From Casuarina equisetifolia (lineage: Eukaryota > Streptophyta > Magnoliopsida > Fagales > Casuarinaceae), in the NCBI GenBank assembly GCA_028551475.1, contig CM052359.1, positions 23,809,583 through 23,873,582 on the forward strand: a stretch of DNA of 64,000 bases. The letters run 5' to 3'. Made by a program: the position numbers and the translations under genes. Under the pieces are notes generated by a model. That model was not told where the DNA came from and did not search any database. It saw only the letters and a program-made list of their open reading frames with translations. Of this stretch, positions 33,601-46,592 are shown piece after piece (positions within the stretch are counted from its first letter, which is position 1; each line of letters begins with the position of its first letter).

Positions 33601-36447
33601 TCACATCCATGATTTCCAACTTGTTAAGTGCACTGAATTTGTGGCTTGCCAACTAAAATGGAGGAACTACAACCAAATTTTTTATTCTACTATTTTGCTT
33701 TATTATTGAAAGCGAACTTCCTCTAGGTGGCAAAATATTTTCTACAAGAAAATGAAAAAAAAACGTTTATCTCTATGTTCGCAACTCAACAAAACTGGAA
33801 AGTAAAAATCCACAATCACTTGTAGAATTGAAAGATTATTATATTTTCTACATCTAACTTTGATGCTGTCACTGGATTTGAGATATCCATTGATTTGGTG
33901 GCACAGGCAGTGGACAATGGGCATGTTTTTAAAGATGTGAATTAGCACGTAAGCGTGAATGGGAACAAAGAGATAAGGGTTGCAACATTTTACATATTTG
34001 ATTGAGTTCATGCAAATTTCAAGGATGGAAATTGGTGTTCAATGTTGATATGTTTATCTCTATTTTCATATGTCGTCCATGGGCTTTAATTGATAAAAAA
34101 ATCCTTATGAAGATAGATGTCAATTTAAATGCTTGCAAAACCTGCTGGACTTACTAAAACATGGGAAGATGAAGAAGATGAATACTTGTCTCAGGCAGTT
34201 TATGAGCATAGTAGCTAAAAGATGAGCAGGTATGCCTGCCACGTTGTGAGGATTATCAGATAAACTTTTCTACACCAGCATAAGTATATTTGTATCTAGG
34301 TACTCCATAATAATGTCTGTTTCTGTCCACAAGTGACATATATTAAATGCACAGTAATATTCCCAGTCTATACATCCATTTCACATGTAATTGTGATTGA
34401 AATGGCACATTTACTGGAACTGCAGTATGCCTTCAAGCAGAAGAACATTTTGTGCACACATAATACTGTATTAGTATCACAATTATTTAGAACTGTTGTA
34501 GCTTAATAGTTAATGGTAGAAAACTTGGACTCAACCACTTGAGGAGAGAACTCATTTGAAGGAGTGGAAGGGAAGCACTAGGCTTGATGACCTAGTTGAT
34601 GAAGGTGGATGTGATGCCTGACTCTTAGAGGAAATGAAAAGAGGTTACGGAGTGAGAGAAATGTGGGGAAAGAATTATTACTTTTTAAAGAGAACACTGG
34701 AGATGTAGAAACATTACCTTGCTGTGTAACATCCTAAGCTCCCAGACACAAGAAGAACGTAAGGAAGGAAAAGTAGAGTTACCAGATTGCAAATTGTAAG
34801 CATTTTTGTCCCTAGTCTTAAGTGTCATAATTATCTGCTTATCCCAGAGTTTCTATCATTAGCCCATTGAGACCATTTATGTCTCAATCCTGTTCTGGTT
34901 TATAGTTGTTTCCACGTGTCTTAAATCTGTTTTGTATGGATCAGGTTTGTCTACCGCACATATATGAGGTAGCTTTTATTCACTGATCAAACGGAGTGCT
35001 AAATAGATTGTTTTTGCCTTTGGAAGGTTTTAAGTTTAGAATAAAATTTTATTTAGTATTGAAAGAATTCCTCTTTTAGAACAGTGAAGTAGGGTTGATT
35101 TACGGAGGATTGAGTTTTTTTTTTTTTCCCTTAGTTTTGTTATTTTATTTATTTATTTATTTATTAAGATATTGAGGGCACAATTGGCTATCATTTTCTC
35201 TGTATGGTTCCTTTCTTATCTTTATTTTCATGATTCTCTTTAATGTCTGCTATTGTTTATTAATCAATCAATACCCATGCAGCTTAAAGCATTATAGAAG
35301 CCCTTGCGACTATAGTCTGAATAGTAGGTCAATTCTTAAGTATGCTCAAACCCATTCCCCAGACCTGTACTCTTTCCAGGCCAGCTTATATTGCTTTGTG
35401 CCCCCAGTTCTTGCTTTATTGATCTGCTGCTTTATTCCATATTCTGTCAACACTTGTTATGTGTTCTCTCTGCTCGCAAGGATGCATTCAGATAGTTTCT
35501 TGAACAATGCGCTTCTCTAATCCTTTTTCTTTTAAAAGGAAAAGAGAATGAAAAAAGAAAAAAGGTAACTGATTTTTACTTAGGTTCTCGGTGGTTGGTG
35601 AATGAGAAGATGTGGTGTCCTATTTGTAAGCAAGGAGAGTTGCTAGAGAATGAATATCTCATATATTCTACTCTTTGTGAACTTCAACTCAACAAAGGCA
35701 ATGAGGTGCTGCTATCTTCTCTCGATCTTGTACTGGGCAATTGTTTCATACATGGGATTAACTTAACCATTTTAGGCTGGAAGGCCTGAATATTTTTGGC
35801 AAAACTGTGCAACCTATAATAGCTAAAAATTTATACAACTTGTAATCCATTCTCTAATTTTCTGTTATGGTTGCTAAATAGATGAGAAATTTGGTTCTTT
35901 TAGGTACTAAGTCTGGTAGCATTGCAGTTAGTTGATGGTGCAATAGGCGGCTATACACAGCCTTTCCTGGCACATTTTATTAACCTTGGATCTAATAGAG
36001 GAAGTGCTATTATCTTATTTCTTTATTTCTTCTTTTCAATTCTTAGTTGCAATATAACTTAAACATTTAAGAGTGGCTTAGCATTCTTCAGCTCTGGTGC
36101 TTTACGCCATACCTGTCCACCTTATAAATTCCTGATTAATCTCTTCATGGTTGGAATTATTCGCGAGTGTTATTTTTTTTTTTCTTCAGCGTGGAGTATT
36201 GATTTACATAAAGGAAGTGTGTACCCTAATAAACGATTCTTGAGTCTGAATTATTTGATATTATTTTAATTTTTGATGTTTTAGGTAAATTCGGATTTGG
36301 TGCGGGCTTGTCTAGCAGAGGTACATGCAAAACATATTGATCGGGTCTGCAGATCGAAGCCCAGGCTTTTGCTTGGAGACAGGATTTGATTTAACGGCAT
36401 TGTACATTTGTTGTATGAGTTGCAAGATATTTGAGGTTGTAATATAG
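30683..36447 (+). pseudogene. RPA-interacting protein (RIP/RPAIN) pseudogene, unit B
   Basis: Same gene remnant as at 2711-8474, with exons at 30683-30805, 30917-30977, 32963-33191, about 34138-34229, about 35585-35705 and 36285-36447. It shares all disabling changes: the lost base in the VREDRAR segment, the lost base and stop in the exon encoding TWEDEEDEYL, the AA acceptor before it, the extra T in the last exon, and Ser in IYSTLC. Private differences are few, such as Ala-Asp-Asp instead of Ala-Val-Asp in exon 3 and CTT for TTT near 36366. The shared lesions show that the gene was already dead before the A/B duplication. Confidence 0.85.
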
Positions 36448-36824
36448 TATCTTTTTTCTTGTGGACAAAAGATCAAACAATCAAGATTGCTGGAGAAAAT
36501 GAGTTTCATTTAAGACAAACTTAGGTTTTTTAATATATGCAGCATGAATATTTACATCTAAAGCCATATCTTATCTTCCACAAATTCTTGTAAAAAATTT
36601 TCTATCATTGGTTCCTTGTTGGCAGTGTAACAAAAAAATTTAGCTCTTTTTCCTTGATTTTGGCTGGTTGCAGGTTGAACATATTCTTCTCGACTTTTAG
36701 TTCTTGTTGATTGAATTAATAGACAAAGCACGAAGGTTTGACATCATTTCAACGAGGGAGGACAGAGCAACCCCATTTTCTCTTCTGAGCTTTACAATGC
36801 TTAGCCTTTGCAGTTGACTCGACT

Positions 36825-37494
36825 AAAATGCTCGCAGCTCTGAAAATTAGCAACCAAGAGCAGTATGAAATCCCTAATTAGACAAAGTGGACCATCCCAA
36901 AACCCATTGATTTCTGTGAAACTTATCAGCTCTAATTCTACTTAGGGAAACCCATTTCACTATTTCCGCCAACAGAATGAAGCAATTCTTGGCCGAGCAA
37001 TCCTTTAATACCATAAGGAATATCCAACCACAAAACCGACTTCATAATAAATATGTCGTTCATTTTCCTTCATTCTCCTAGTAGCGAAATGGAGTCTATA
37101 GCTAAGAACAAAACTGATAAGATTGATGCGCACCTCGTGCGAGAGCGTTGTAGCAAGGCAAAGACTCAGACGAGCGATTTCATTGCGACAGGACCAATGG
37201 CTCCAATACACGGCCTTTGTTGTTTACCTAAAGCCACTGCGCTCTATCTTCGGGCCAGCCTCGCTCTTTAAGAGCCCCGACTTGTAGTTTATCTACCTCA
37301 TATACTCCTCCATAGCGGTCACAATACTTGGTAAGAAACCCAACACAGAAGTTCCAATTTTTTGTACGGATTATTGGCTGGATCAAAGTTTGTAACCCAT
37401 TAAGCAATCCTAGAAGAAAGCCACCTCGAATTTCAGTATACTAGATTGATATGCGGATATATGTTCTTTCTTATGTAGCAGGTGGAAAGGCAAT
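36825..37494 (+). repeat. R repeat, copy R2B, left part
   Basis: The counterpart of R2A (8855-9523), cut by the unit B Copia element at the same base. The preceding 36448-36824 is RIP 3' flank with no other feature. Confidence 0.8.
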
Positions 37495-37730
37495 TGATAG
37501 GAACTAAATAACAGAAAACATAGAACATGGAAAAGCTTTTATATTCACGAGAAAAGTAAGTATGACCTACAATAATTAGATCTACTTATTATACAATGAT
37601 GTGTACATGAGAAAGGAAATAATATAATGACAAGAATAATTCCTATTTATACAAATGCTATTTTCCAAAATATAAATATTGCACATATTGTGGGAGAATA
37701 ATCATGGATATTGACATCGGATCTCCAACA
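37495..37730 (-). repeat. 3' LTR of Copia, unit B
   Basis: 236 bp, beginning TGTTGGAGATCC on the minus strand at 37730, next to the polypurine tract. Confidence 0.88.
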
Positions 37731-40700
37731 CTCCCCCTCAAGCTAGTGGCCTATAAATGTCTAGGGCACCAAGTTTGCTTAAGAGATATGTGTGTTGTCT
37801 CTGACATAGGGGTTTGGTGAAAATGTCTGCAGGTTGTTCTGTAGTCCTTATCCCTCTAGTCTTGATAATTCCTTCTTGGATCTTGTCTCGGGTAAAGTGG
37901 TAGTCAATCTCAATATGTTTTGTTCTTTCGTATACCATCGGATTGACTGCAAGTTTAAGTGCTACATCATTGTCACAAAACAATGTAGTTGGATTTTTCG
38001 TTCTTAAGCCAAGGTCTCGAAGTAAACTTCACATCCAAACCACTTCACAAATGGTTTTAGCCATTGCTTGATACTCAGCCTTAGCCGAAGATAATGAAAC
38101 AGTTGACTGCTTTTTTGTCTTCCAAGATAGCAAAGAATCTCCCAATTTAACACAAAAACCAGTAATACATCTTCTGGTCATCGGGCAATTGGCATAATCA
38201 GCATCATAATAAGCTCGCATCTCTAAGTCACACTTTCAAGATAAAAGTATGTATAGTCTTAGACATCCCTTCAGATACTTGACCACTTTCAGGACAGCCT
38301 CCATATGTGATTGTTTCGGGTCGTTCATGAATTTACTCAAAATCTATACTGCATAGCTAATATCAGGTCAAGTCATCATGAGATAGATGAGTTTTCTCAC
38401 AAGACGCTGATAACTTGATGGATCTTTAAGTAGACGATCTTCATCCAATGGTGACATACCCACATCATACTCAAGTGTCGTCAATTTCGAGTTTTGTTCG
38501 ATGGGAATGATAGCTGGTTTGCATCCAGACAATCCTGCTTCAGAAATAATTTTTAAAACAAACTTGCGCTAACTCAGACATATACCTTTCTTAGAGCGAG
38601 CTATTTCAATGCCAAGAAAATATTTAAGGTTACCTAAGTCTTTAATATGAAATGTGGCATGTAGATACTTTTTGAAATCATTAACAATAGTCTTATTGCT
38701 TCCCATAATCAAGATATCGTCCACATAAATCAAAAGATAGATGCATGAGTTACCTCGTGTCCAAGTGAAAAGAGCATAATCATCTCTGGATTGGCGAAAA
38801 TGTGCCGCAACAAAAGCTTGAGTGAATTTAGCATATCACTAGCGGGAGGCTTGTTTGAGAGCATGCAAGGATTTACGAAGATGACATACCCGATCCTCCC
38901 CCTGGCTGCGTAATCCCTATGGAAGGTCCATGTAAATTTTCTCATCTAGTTCACTATGAAGAAATGCATTGTTGACATCTATTTGATAAATAGACCAATC
39001 ACAAATAATAGCAATGGTAAGGAAAGAGCGAATAGTGACGTACTTGGCAACACGAGAGAACGTCTCCACAAAGTCAAAACCAGGGTGTTGGGTGAAACCT
39101 TTAGTGATAAGGCGAGCTTTATAACGTTCCACAGATCCATCGGCACGATACTTGATCTTATAAACCCATTTGCAACCAATAGGCTTACGATGAGTGGGTT
39201 GGGGAACAAGCTTCTAAGTGTGGTTCTTAGTAAGAGCAAGAAGCTCAACCTCCATAGTGCATTGCTAGCGAGAATCTTGAGCAGCCTCAGAATAAGAATA
39301 GGGTTCCTGATCCTTAGAAATGCGACTGATGCAGTAAAAATAATCCAGAGACAAATGAGTAAAACTGACATAAGCAGCAATGGGGTAATGAGTACCTGAA
39401 GAGTCTGTGCTAGAATAGATATAATCCTTAGTTCAGGTGGGGGGCCGAGCGGCACGCCTGAAGTGACGAGGAGGAGCAATAGAGGCCGGATGAGGAACAA
39501 CAGCCAATGGGTCCTTTGAAGTAACCCTAAAAGAAGGAACAGGGGGTAGCAAAGGCAGAGGATTTGAGGAAGAAGAATCCTCTAAAGATGGTCCCGAACT
39601 GGCCGCAGATGAGATGGGAGGAACTGAGTCAGATGGGGGAATTGGGTTGATATGAGGTGGAGCTGAAGGTGTAGTAATAGGCTCAAGGGGAGCAAAAAAT
39701 GTAGGCGGATCCAGATCATTGTTGGCCAAAAAAGGCTGCATAAGAGAAGATGGAGCCGGAGAAGCTGATGTAAGCTGGGCAACAAACGGAAACAAATCCT
39801 TATGAAAAATCACATCACGACTACTGAAGAAACAGCCAGTAGAGGGATCCAAAACCTGATAACCCTTCTGAAGATAAGGGTAGCCCATGAAAACACAACG
39901 AGTAGCGCAAGGGCTAAACTTGTTTCGAGGACCAACAATAGCAGCATAACATAAACAGCCGAAGACAAGGAGATGACTGATATCCGTGGGCTTTCCAAAA
40001 AGAAGCTTAAAAAGGGTCCAACCATCAAGTATGTGAGTCGGCATCCTATTAATTAGGTAGGCCGCTGTGACCACACAATCGCCCCAAAAACATTTGGGAA
40101 TGGAAGCTTAGTATTTAAGGGCACATGTAACTTCAAAGAGGTGACGGTGTTTACGCTCAACCACCCCATTTTGTTGAGGTGTATAAGGACAAGAATTCTC
40201 ATGAAGGATGCCATGAGAGGAGAGGTATGAGGAATATTCGTGATTAAAGAAATCCTGACCGTTGTCTGAATGCAAACGCTGGATAAAGGTCTTGAACTGA
40301 ATTTGGACAAAATGATGAAAGTGAGTAAGAATGGGAAGGGTTTGAGTCTTAGAAGTTATCAAAAAGACCCAAGTGCTGCAAGAAAAATCGTCAACAATGG
40401 TGAAAAAGAAACTGGAACCATCGCAATTAAGGGTGTGATAGGGACCCTAGACATCAAGATGGAGAGGAAAGAAAGGAGAAGAAGCCCGAGAGGAACTGGA
40501 AGGGAATGGGTTACAGGATTGTTTGGCTAATGGACAAACAGGGTAGGTAGGTGAGGGAAAAGATGCACTATGACCTAATCGTTGATGAGAAAAATAAACT
40601 TTATTATTATGAAAACTGGAATTACAAAATGAACTTTGAGAAATGAAATACAAGATTTTAAATTGAAAAGCAGGGAAAGTGAAGTCCAAAAATAAAGCCC

Positions 40701-43157
40701 ATTGTGAATACTACCCAAGCCCATCAGTGTTCCAGTCGAACTGGCCTGAAAAAGACAAACGTTAGTATCAAAAGTAACCTGACAAGAATTGTCAAGGTAA
40801 GCTTTGGAGACAGAAATGAGGTTGAATTGAAAGGTGGGGACAAAGAGGATGTTATGAAGGGTAATGGAAGGGCTAAAAGAAACAATTCCAATTTTGGTAA
40901 CGGGAGTAACAGTGTCATTGGGTAATTGCACTGAAATGGGAGGGTTTGGTAAAGGGAGGGTAGAGGCAAAGAGGCGGTCATTGTAGACAATGTGATCACT
41001 AGCCCCTGAATTAATAATCCAACTATTAGTCGAAAGAGTATTCATGAAACAAAAAGAAGTATCTGCAAAACTGGCAGATTTATCCGAAGCACTGAGTTGA
41101 TTAATAGTAGACATGATCTTTTGGAATTGATCATTAGAAAGGGTCGGATGAGAAGGTTCAACAGTTACGGAACAAACTTGATTGGTGAAAGCATCGCGGG
41201 CCTTAGAATCCTGGGCAGTAGGCTTACCATGAAGTTTCCAACAAGTGTCTCGAGTGTGGTATTTGTGTTTACAATAATCACAATATTTACCATTATAATT
41301 GCCACAATTAGAGGTTGATCTAATGGACATAGATGACTTAAAGACCGAAGCTGAAGTGGCAGTATGTGAGCCACCTAAAAAAGATGTAGGTAAGGAGAGT
41401 GTTGGACCATCATATCTAGGATCAAAAGACTGGCCATTAGATCCATAAGGAGAGGCATTAGGCATAAACCCTAATTGAGAAAGGGTGCCACCTCCTAGGG
41501 CCTGTGTAGCTGCGATGTTGCGCTGAGCAGATGTAGCACGAGAAGCTAGCATTACTGAGTCTCCTACACAGAGATATTAGGAGTTAGCAAGCCTTTGATT
41601 CTCCTCTTGTACTGCTAGGAAGAATATCCAGCGAAGAGAAGGCTTGGGTTCCATTGTGAGGATCTAAGAACGCAAAGGTAAGTAAGAATCATTTAAAATA
41701 AGTAAGAACTATGTGATCCATGTGCTTTCCTTAATTCTTTGATACTGTTGAAGCGTGGAATTTGGCCCGATGAGAGGTTCTTTGGCAACGTCGAGCTCGT
41801 TCCAAATGGCAGAAAGGCGATTGAAACATGCGGTAACTAAAAGATCCCCTTGTTTCAATTCGCTCTTCGCTTGAAGGAGGGAGAAACGCTTGGCACGATT
41901 GATCTTACCATACATCTCAGTAAGGTTATCCCACATGCATTTAGCATCGTTATTGTAGGGAAGGTCGGCAGAGACATCCTTGGTGAGACAATTGCCAATC
42001 CATGACCGAACAAGTTGCTTACATTGGCACTAGTAGTGAGCTAGCCATTCATCTATCGAGCAAGGGAAGGAACCATCGATGAATGACTCATTATCCTTGG
42101 TAACAAGTGCATGACGAAAATCTCTAGCCCATGAGGAGTAATTGGATTGTCCAAAAAGCAGCTGAGCAACAAGTCAGAGTTTAGGACCGTCGGCGGCGCT
42201 GGTGAATAATGGGTCGCCAAGCTCGAGGCGGCCATGAGGAGCACCAAAATAACGTAACCCAAATGGGTTGCTAACTGGGTAGGGATCTAGAATCCTAAAA
42301 CCCGATGGAGCATTCCCAAAACCTAGAGGCAAGTTGGAGCCCAGCTGAAAACCTGACCCGGAATGAACCCAGCTCGACATAAGACCCGACCCCAGGATGG
42401 GCTGAGTTCATGACAAGAGGAATAATCAGCCCAGGTGAGGGCACAGACAAAGTCAAATCTAGCCTAGAATGGGGTAAGCTAGATTGAGGAAGGCTTGTGA
42501 CAGGAGGACTTGAGTCCTCCTTCCAATCTTCAACAAGGGGCTTATCAGACATAAACATGATAAGGTAAAAGGTGAAGGTAAGGTGTTTGTGGTTTGATTA
42601 AAAAAAAAGGTGTAGGAAACGGATTGGTTGAGCCAAAGGATTCTAACTTGTTTTACTGGTTCCAAGTGACAAAACCAAACCAAACAATGAAAGAGAGAAA
42701 AAAAAAAAGGTAGCAAGAAAAAAAAAATTGGCATAAACGTGAAGCCAAGGGAAGCAAAAGGTTGTGCAAATGCCAAGGAATGAAACCGTTCAAAAAGGAG
42801 AGAGAAAAAACACTTTAGCCAAAGGAAGAAAAAAAAGTGTTTTTATATGTTCCAAGGAAAGAAAAAGAAAAAGGCTTTTAGGAGAAAAGGGAGGAAAATG
42901 TAAAGGTAGTTTACGGGTTCCAAGGAAAGAGAAAGAAAAAAGGCTTTTAGGTGAAAATGAAGAAAAATGTAAAGGAATGAAACGGGTTCCAAGGATGAAA
43001 CTTGGACAAGACAATGAAAGAGAAAGAAAAGGACTTTAGGTTAAGGGAAGGAAACCCGTGATTGGTAGATTGCAAGAGATGAAACGGAGAAAATGAGAGA
43101 AAAAAAAATTACGGAAGCTTTAGGCTAAAGGAAGGAAAACAAAGACTCTTGATACCA

Positions 43158-43392
43158 TGACAAGAAGTGAATAACAGAAAACAGAGAACATGAAAAGCTT
43201 CTGTATTCACGAGAAAAGTGTGTATGACCTAGAATAATTAGGTTTACTTATAATACAATGATGTGTACATGAGAAAGGAAATAATATAATGACAAGAATA
43301 ATTCCTATTTGTACAAATCCTACTTCCCAAAATATAGATGTTGCACATAATGTGAGGGAATAATTAGAGATATTGACATCGGATTTGCAACA
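43158..43392 (-). repeat. 5' LTR of Copia, unit B
   Basis: 235 bp, from TGTTGCAAATCC at 43392 to TTGTCA at 43158 on the minus strand, followed by the primer binding site TGGTATCAAGA (43147-43157). Confidence 0.88.
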
Positions 43393-43527
43393 ACAATCAC
43401 TCGTTTTCTACAGTGACAAATTAAATTATATTACCCAACAATAATAAAATACAAAATCTGGGGGGAGAAAAAGAAATGACATGGATCTTGCATGCACGAG
43501 CTAACTAATGTACAGGATGACAATATA
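43393..43527 (+). repeat. R repeat, copy R2B, right part
   Basis: Continuation of R2B after the Copia insertion, matching 15427-15560 and 59780-59915. It is followed at about 43541-43668 by the same LTR-end relic as in unit A. Confidence 0.75.
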
Positions 43528-43751
43528 AAAACTATTAATTTGAAGGACATAGTCCTATATTGGAAAGGTAAGTAGATGTCCAAGTTTTATAAGAGTTTAG
43601 GCAACTTTACTTATTAGAGTAGCTTTTTGGGTTAAAATTTCATGCCCCTAACAAAGTGATATTAGTGCCACCCATGACTCGTTTCCAATGCCAAAGGCCA
43701 AGTGCTCAGAATGGGTAGAAAGAGGCATCCAACTATCTAGAAGGATTAGAT

Positions 43752-44243
43752 GTATGTTCCCATATTAAACTATGTACATATTAATTAGAGTGGAAATACA
43801 CTTTTGGTAAAAGAAAATAGTTTATTTTCTAGAAAGCAAAAGAATAATTAAAAAGTAAATGTAAACAAATTTTTAGACTTGGCCTGAGAAAATTAGTTTT
43901 CATTTACTAGTTTAAATAACTTTTTGAGGGGTTTTAGCTAGGAGACATCACAACATAAGCCATAAGCTTTTCTAGACTTATAATGCCCAGATTTAAGGTC
44001 TTATTGGCAAAGGAAAGGGTTATACCGTACAGTTAAATTGTTTGGTGGGAAAGCTATGACTTTCGTTAAGCCCATCCAAATAGGATGACAAGAGTTTCAA
44101 CTATCAAATTTCATGTTTTAGATTTTAGTTTTTCTTTCAAATTCACCATAAGAGAAATGAACATATCAAGGCAAGCAAATAACTCTTTCAATTAATTTGT
44201 CATATCAATTATGCGAAATATTTTTTTTCTCTCCATCCATCCA
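43752..44243 (-). pseudogene. ETO1 intron-only relic (unit B)
   Basis: Counterpart of 15790-16300 and homologous to the intron at 61285-62030 of the intact ETO1 gene. Here the relic is truncated earlier, within the CTCTCCATCCATC segment, by the deletion that removed the equivalent of about 16276-17352. Confidence 0.73.
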
Positions 44244-44344
44244 TCTATCCCCAGATCATAGGATCATTTGTTCTCCTTTTCAGTAGATGGTGGAACTTGT
44301 AGCTTATGCTACAAAACCATGTGTAAAACAATGACTTTACAAAA

Positions 44345-46367
44345 TGTGCCTACCATTTTGCCAAAGCCAACCGTCTAATTACACTCCTTTTTCTCTTGCA
44401 ACTTCACAAAAAAAGCGTCATAAAGGAACTACAATAACCGACAAATTATCTGTGCTACCTTCCTCAAATGCTGTATTAATCGTGCCTTCTGCCAACCAAG
44501 ACAAGGTTGAGCAAGAATCCGAATGATGCAGAAGATCACACCCATCCTGAGGCGTCATGCTCTCAAAGATACCACCACCTGACACAACCAAGATTCGACA
44601 TACGTATCAGTATCGAGAGCTTGCCAACTGCTCACTTTAGGCACAGGTATAACTCCAAATCTGACCACAAAGGAACGAAGAGAAAAGTTCCATCTTGATA
44701 ATTGCACGTACATACCGACGTGTTTAAGTGGTGAAAATGTGTGATATGAAACATAGTTGCTAGTGACTACAATCATATAGAGACTACGATAAATAAATGC
44801 TAGTGACTATAGTCATTTAGAGATTGGCTTGCATGCATGTATATAACTCACCAATTCTAACTCGAATGAATAATGCTAGTGACAAAAAACTTAGAGGACT
44901 GATGATAGAATCCAGACACATTAAGCTCAGAAGTTTCACTTCTTTAGATACACATCACTGATGGATCGAGACATAGCAAGCACACCATTGACTCGAGGCA
45001 CACCCGGCACAATGGTGTAGCCATCGGCTGCTTCTACTCGAGCCCTTTCATTATCTCTATGTAGATCATGATCTTTTGTTAGTGCAGAGGCTAAAAGATT
45101 AGTCACAAATTTCCTGTTATGCACATTGAAACATGCAAACAATAAGCCATTAAATTAAAAATAGAGTAAATGCAGCAGACAATTTCCGAACAACCAATTT
45201 GATCCTGAGGGATGGACGGTCACACCAACAAATTCAGCCAACGCTGTTACGGGCTTATGGGGGCCCGTGGCACACTAGGCTTATGGGGGCCTAGTGGGGG
45301 ATGATGCTTAAGGACATTACGGGAGCCACGTCAATGGGCAGTTCTGCCTTTTGGCTTAATGGTTTGCATGTAACAAACGCAGCCAGACAATATCTCTTTT
45401 CCAAGTCTATTCACAAGGTTTTTGAAAGCCACTGGTCCGATACATAGAAACCATTAAAAAGTTTGAATAAGTGCTTACCGAACACATACGTTGGGTAGAA
45501 GCAATAAGAGCCAAGAATTTTGTTATTCAAATCGGACGGATGCAACTAGACTCAACTCCCCTAACGACCTCAATCCCCACCAAGAAGGCCACTTATCTGT
45601 TGGATGCAGTTTATTAGTAATATTATCCGCACAAAGAAAATAATAAAAAAAGAAGTTCACCGACCAGAGTCAATCTTCTCCATGCATAGCAAAGACTTTG
45701 AGTCGCCTACATTGGCAATCAAAATCTGCCCATCAACAAGAAGTGCAACAGTGGCCATTGATCTTGAGAAAAGCTTCTTTTCAAAAGCTTCTTGAAAGCA
45801 CATGCTGGAATGCATACGAATTTAGGGTGTCTTATTATATACATATCTATTGTCACAATCTATTTTTGTCATTCCCCAAAACTCAGCATTCTCCGAGTGC
45901 AATTTCATGAATTGCATCTGAAAATTTACAAGTCATATCCAAAATGCGAACAAAAATACATCTAGCACCAGTCACCTTCGGGTGAGCATGAGAGAATAAC
46001 AAGAACCAGTCTCTTCATATAAATATTGCATACAATCCTATCTTCTCGGACCTCCCTATATCCTTGAAGCGTGGCAGACTGGGAATTCACGGTCTAACTT
46101 TGAGAAGATCCAGTAGAAGGAACCCACTCAGAACATTCTGGAGATTCTAACAAGGCAAAAATTCCACCTTCATCATATGCTATCAGGCATGACACGGATC
46201 CCCCATATGAAGATGGAATCTCAACAAGAAGTAATGCTTGCAACAATAAAAAAATGCCTAAATTGAACAAGCGGGAAGAATTTCAAACTAAGAGAAACCA
46301 CTAGTAGTGCAAAGAAATACGCACATGTTGCAGCTTCCATGGCTAACAAAATGGGTGGAAATGGCAT
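44345..46367 (-). pseudogene. Protein phosphatase 2C pseudogene, unit B
   Basis: Same exon remnants as at 17456-19357: exon 1 at 46367-46052, the STATVALLVDGQILIANVGD-like exon near 45795-45660, the RDNERARVEAADG exon near 45140-44940, the GVIPVPKVSSWQAL segment near 44720-44590, and the C-terminal exon near 44526-44390. The DGHxG exon is missing here too. Exon 1 has gained one base in an A-run near 46250, so this copy carries an additional frameshift. A 131 bp solo LTR is inserted between exons at 45245. Confidence 0.8.
45240..45380. mobile_element. 131 bp solo LTR (TRIM-like) with 5 bp target duplication
   Basis: The insert 45245-45375 begins TGTTACGGGC and ends TGTAACA, giving TG..CA ends with inverted TGTTAC/GTAACA. 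It is flanked by AACGC at 45240-45244 and 45376-45380. Unit A has a single AACGC and no insert at the same place (near 18368-18380), so the empty site is preserved. The size fits the LTR of a miniature (TRIM) retrotransposon. Confidence 0.85.
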
Positions 46368-46592
46368 GAAGTAAGAAATGAGGATTCCATTATAACCTCA
46401 CAATCCGTATGTATTAAAAAGATGCCTTTCAATATTTAAGTACGCCGTCCCAAAATGTCTAGTAAAATATAAGTCAGACTTCAGATTTCTGCACATCGCA
46501 ACATTTGCGAAACGATTTTTAGCCAGCAGAGGTTGTAAATGAATTATAATAGCGAAAATAGAGTCAAGAATGAAAGGTCTCTCCCTTGTAAT

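Larger units (their letters stand above)
37495..43392 (-). mobile_element. Degenerate Copia LTR retrotransposon (unit B)
   Basis: Orthologous to the unit A element: same insertion point, orientation, LTR ends and flanks. Coding remnants are slightly better preserved. A gag-protease frame spans 41552-40578 with a zinc knuckle (CDYCKHKYHTRDTC) and WIINSGASDHI, where the catalytic Asp is Asn. An integrase frame spans 40074-39436. The RT start is near 39132 ([20 protein letters not shown]), YVDD lies near 38713-38737, and RNase H is in 38220-37738. In [11 protein letters not shown] the usual SSAEAEY has Lys for the first Glu. Frameshifts remain in gag, integrase and RT, so it is inactive. Confidence 0.92.
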
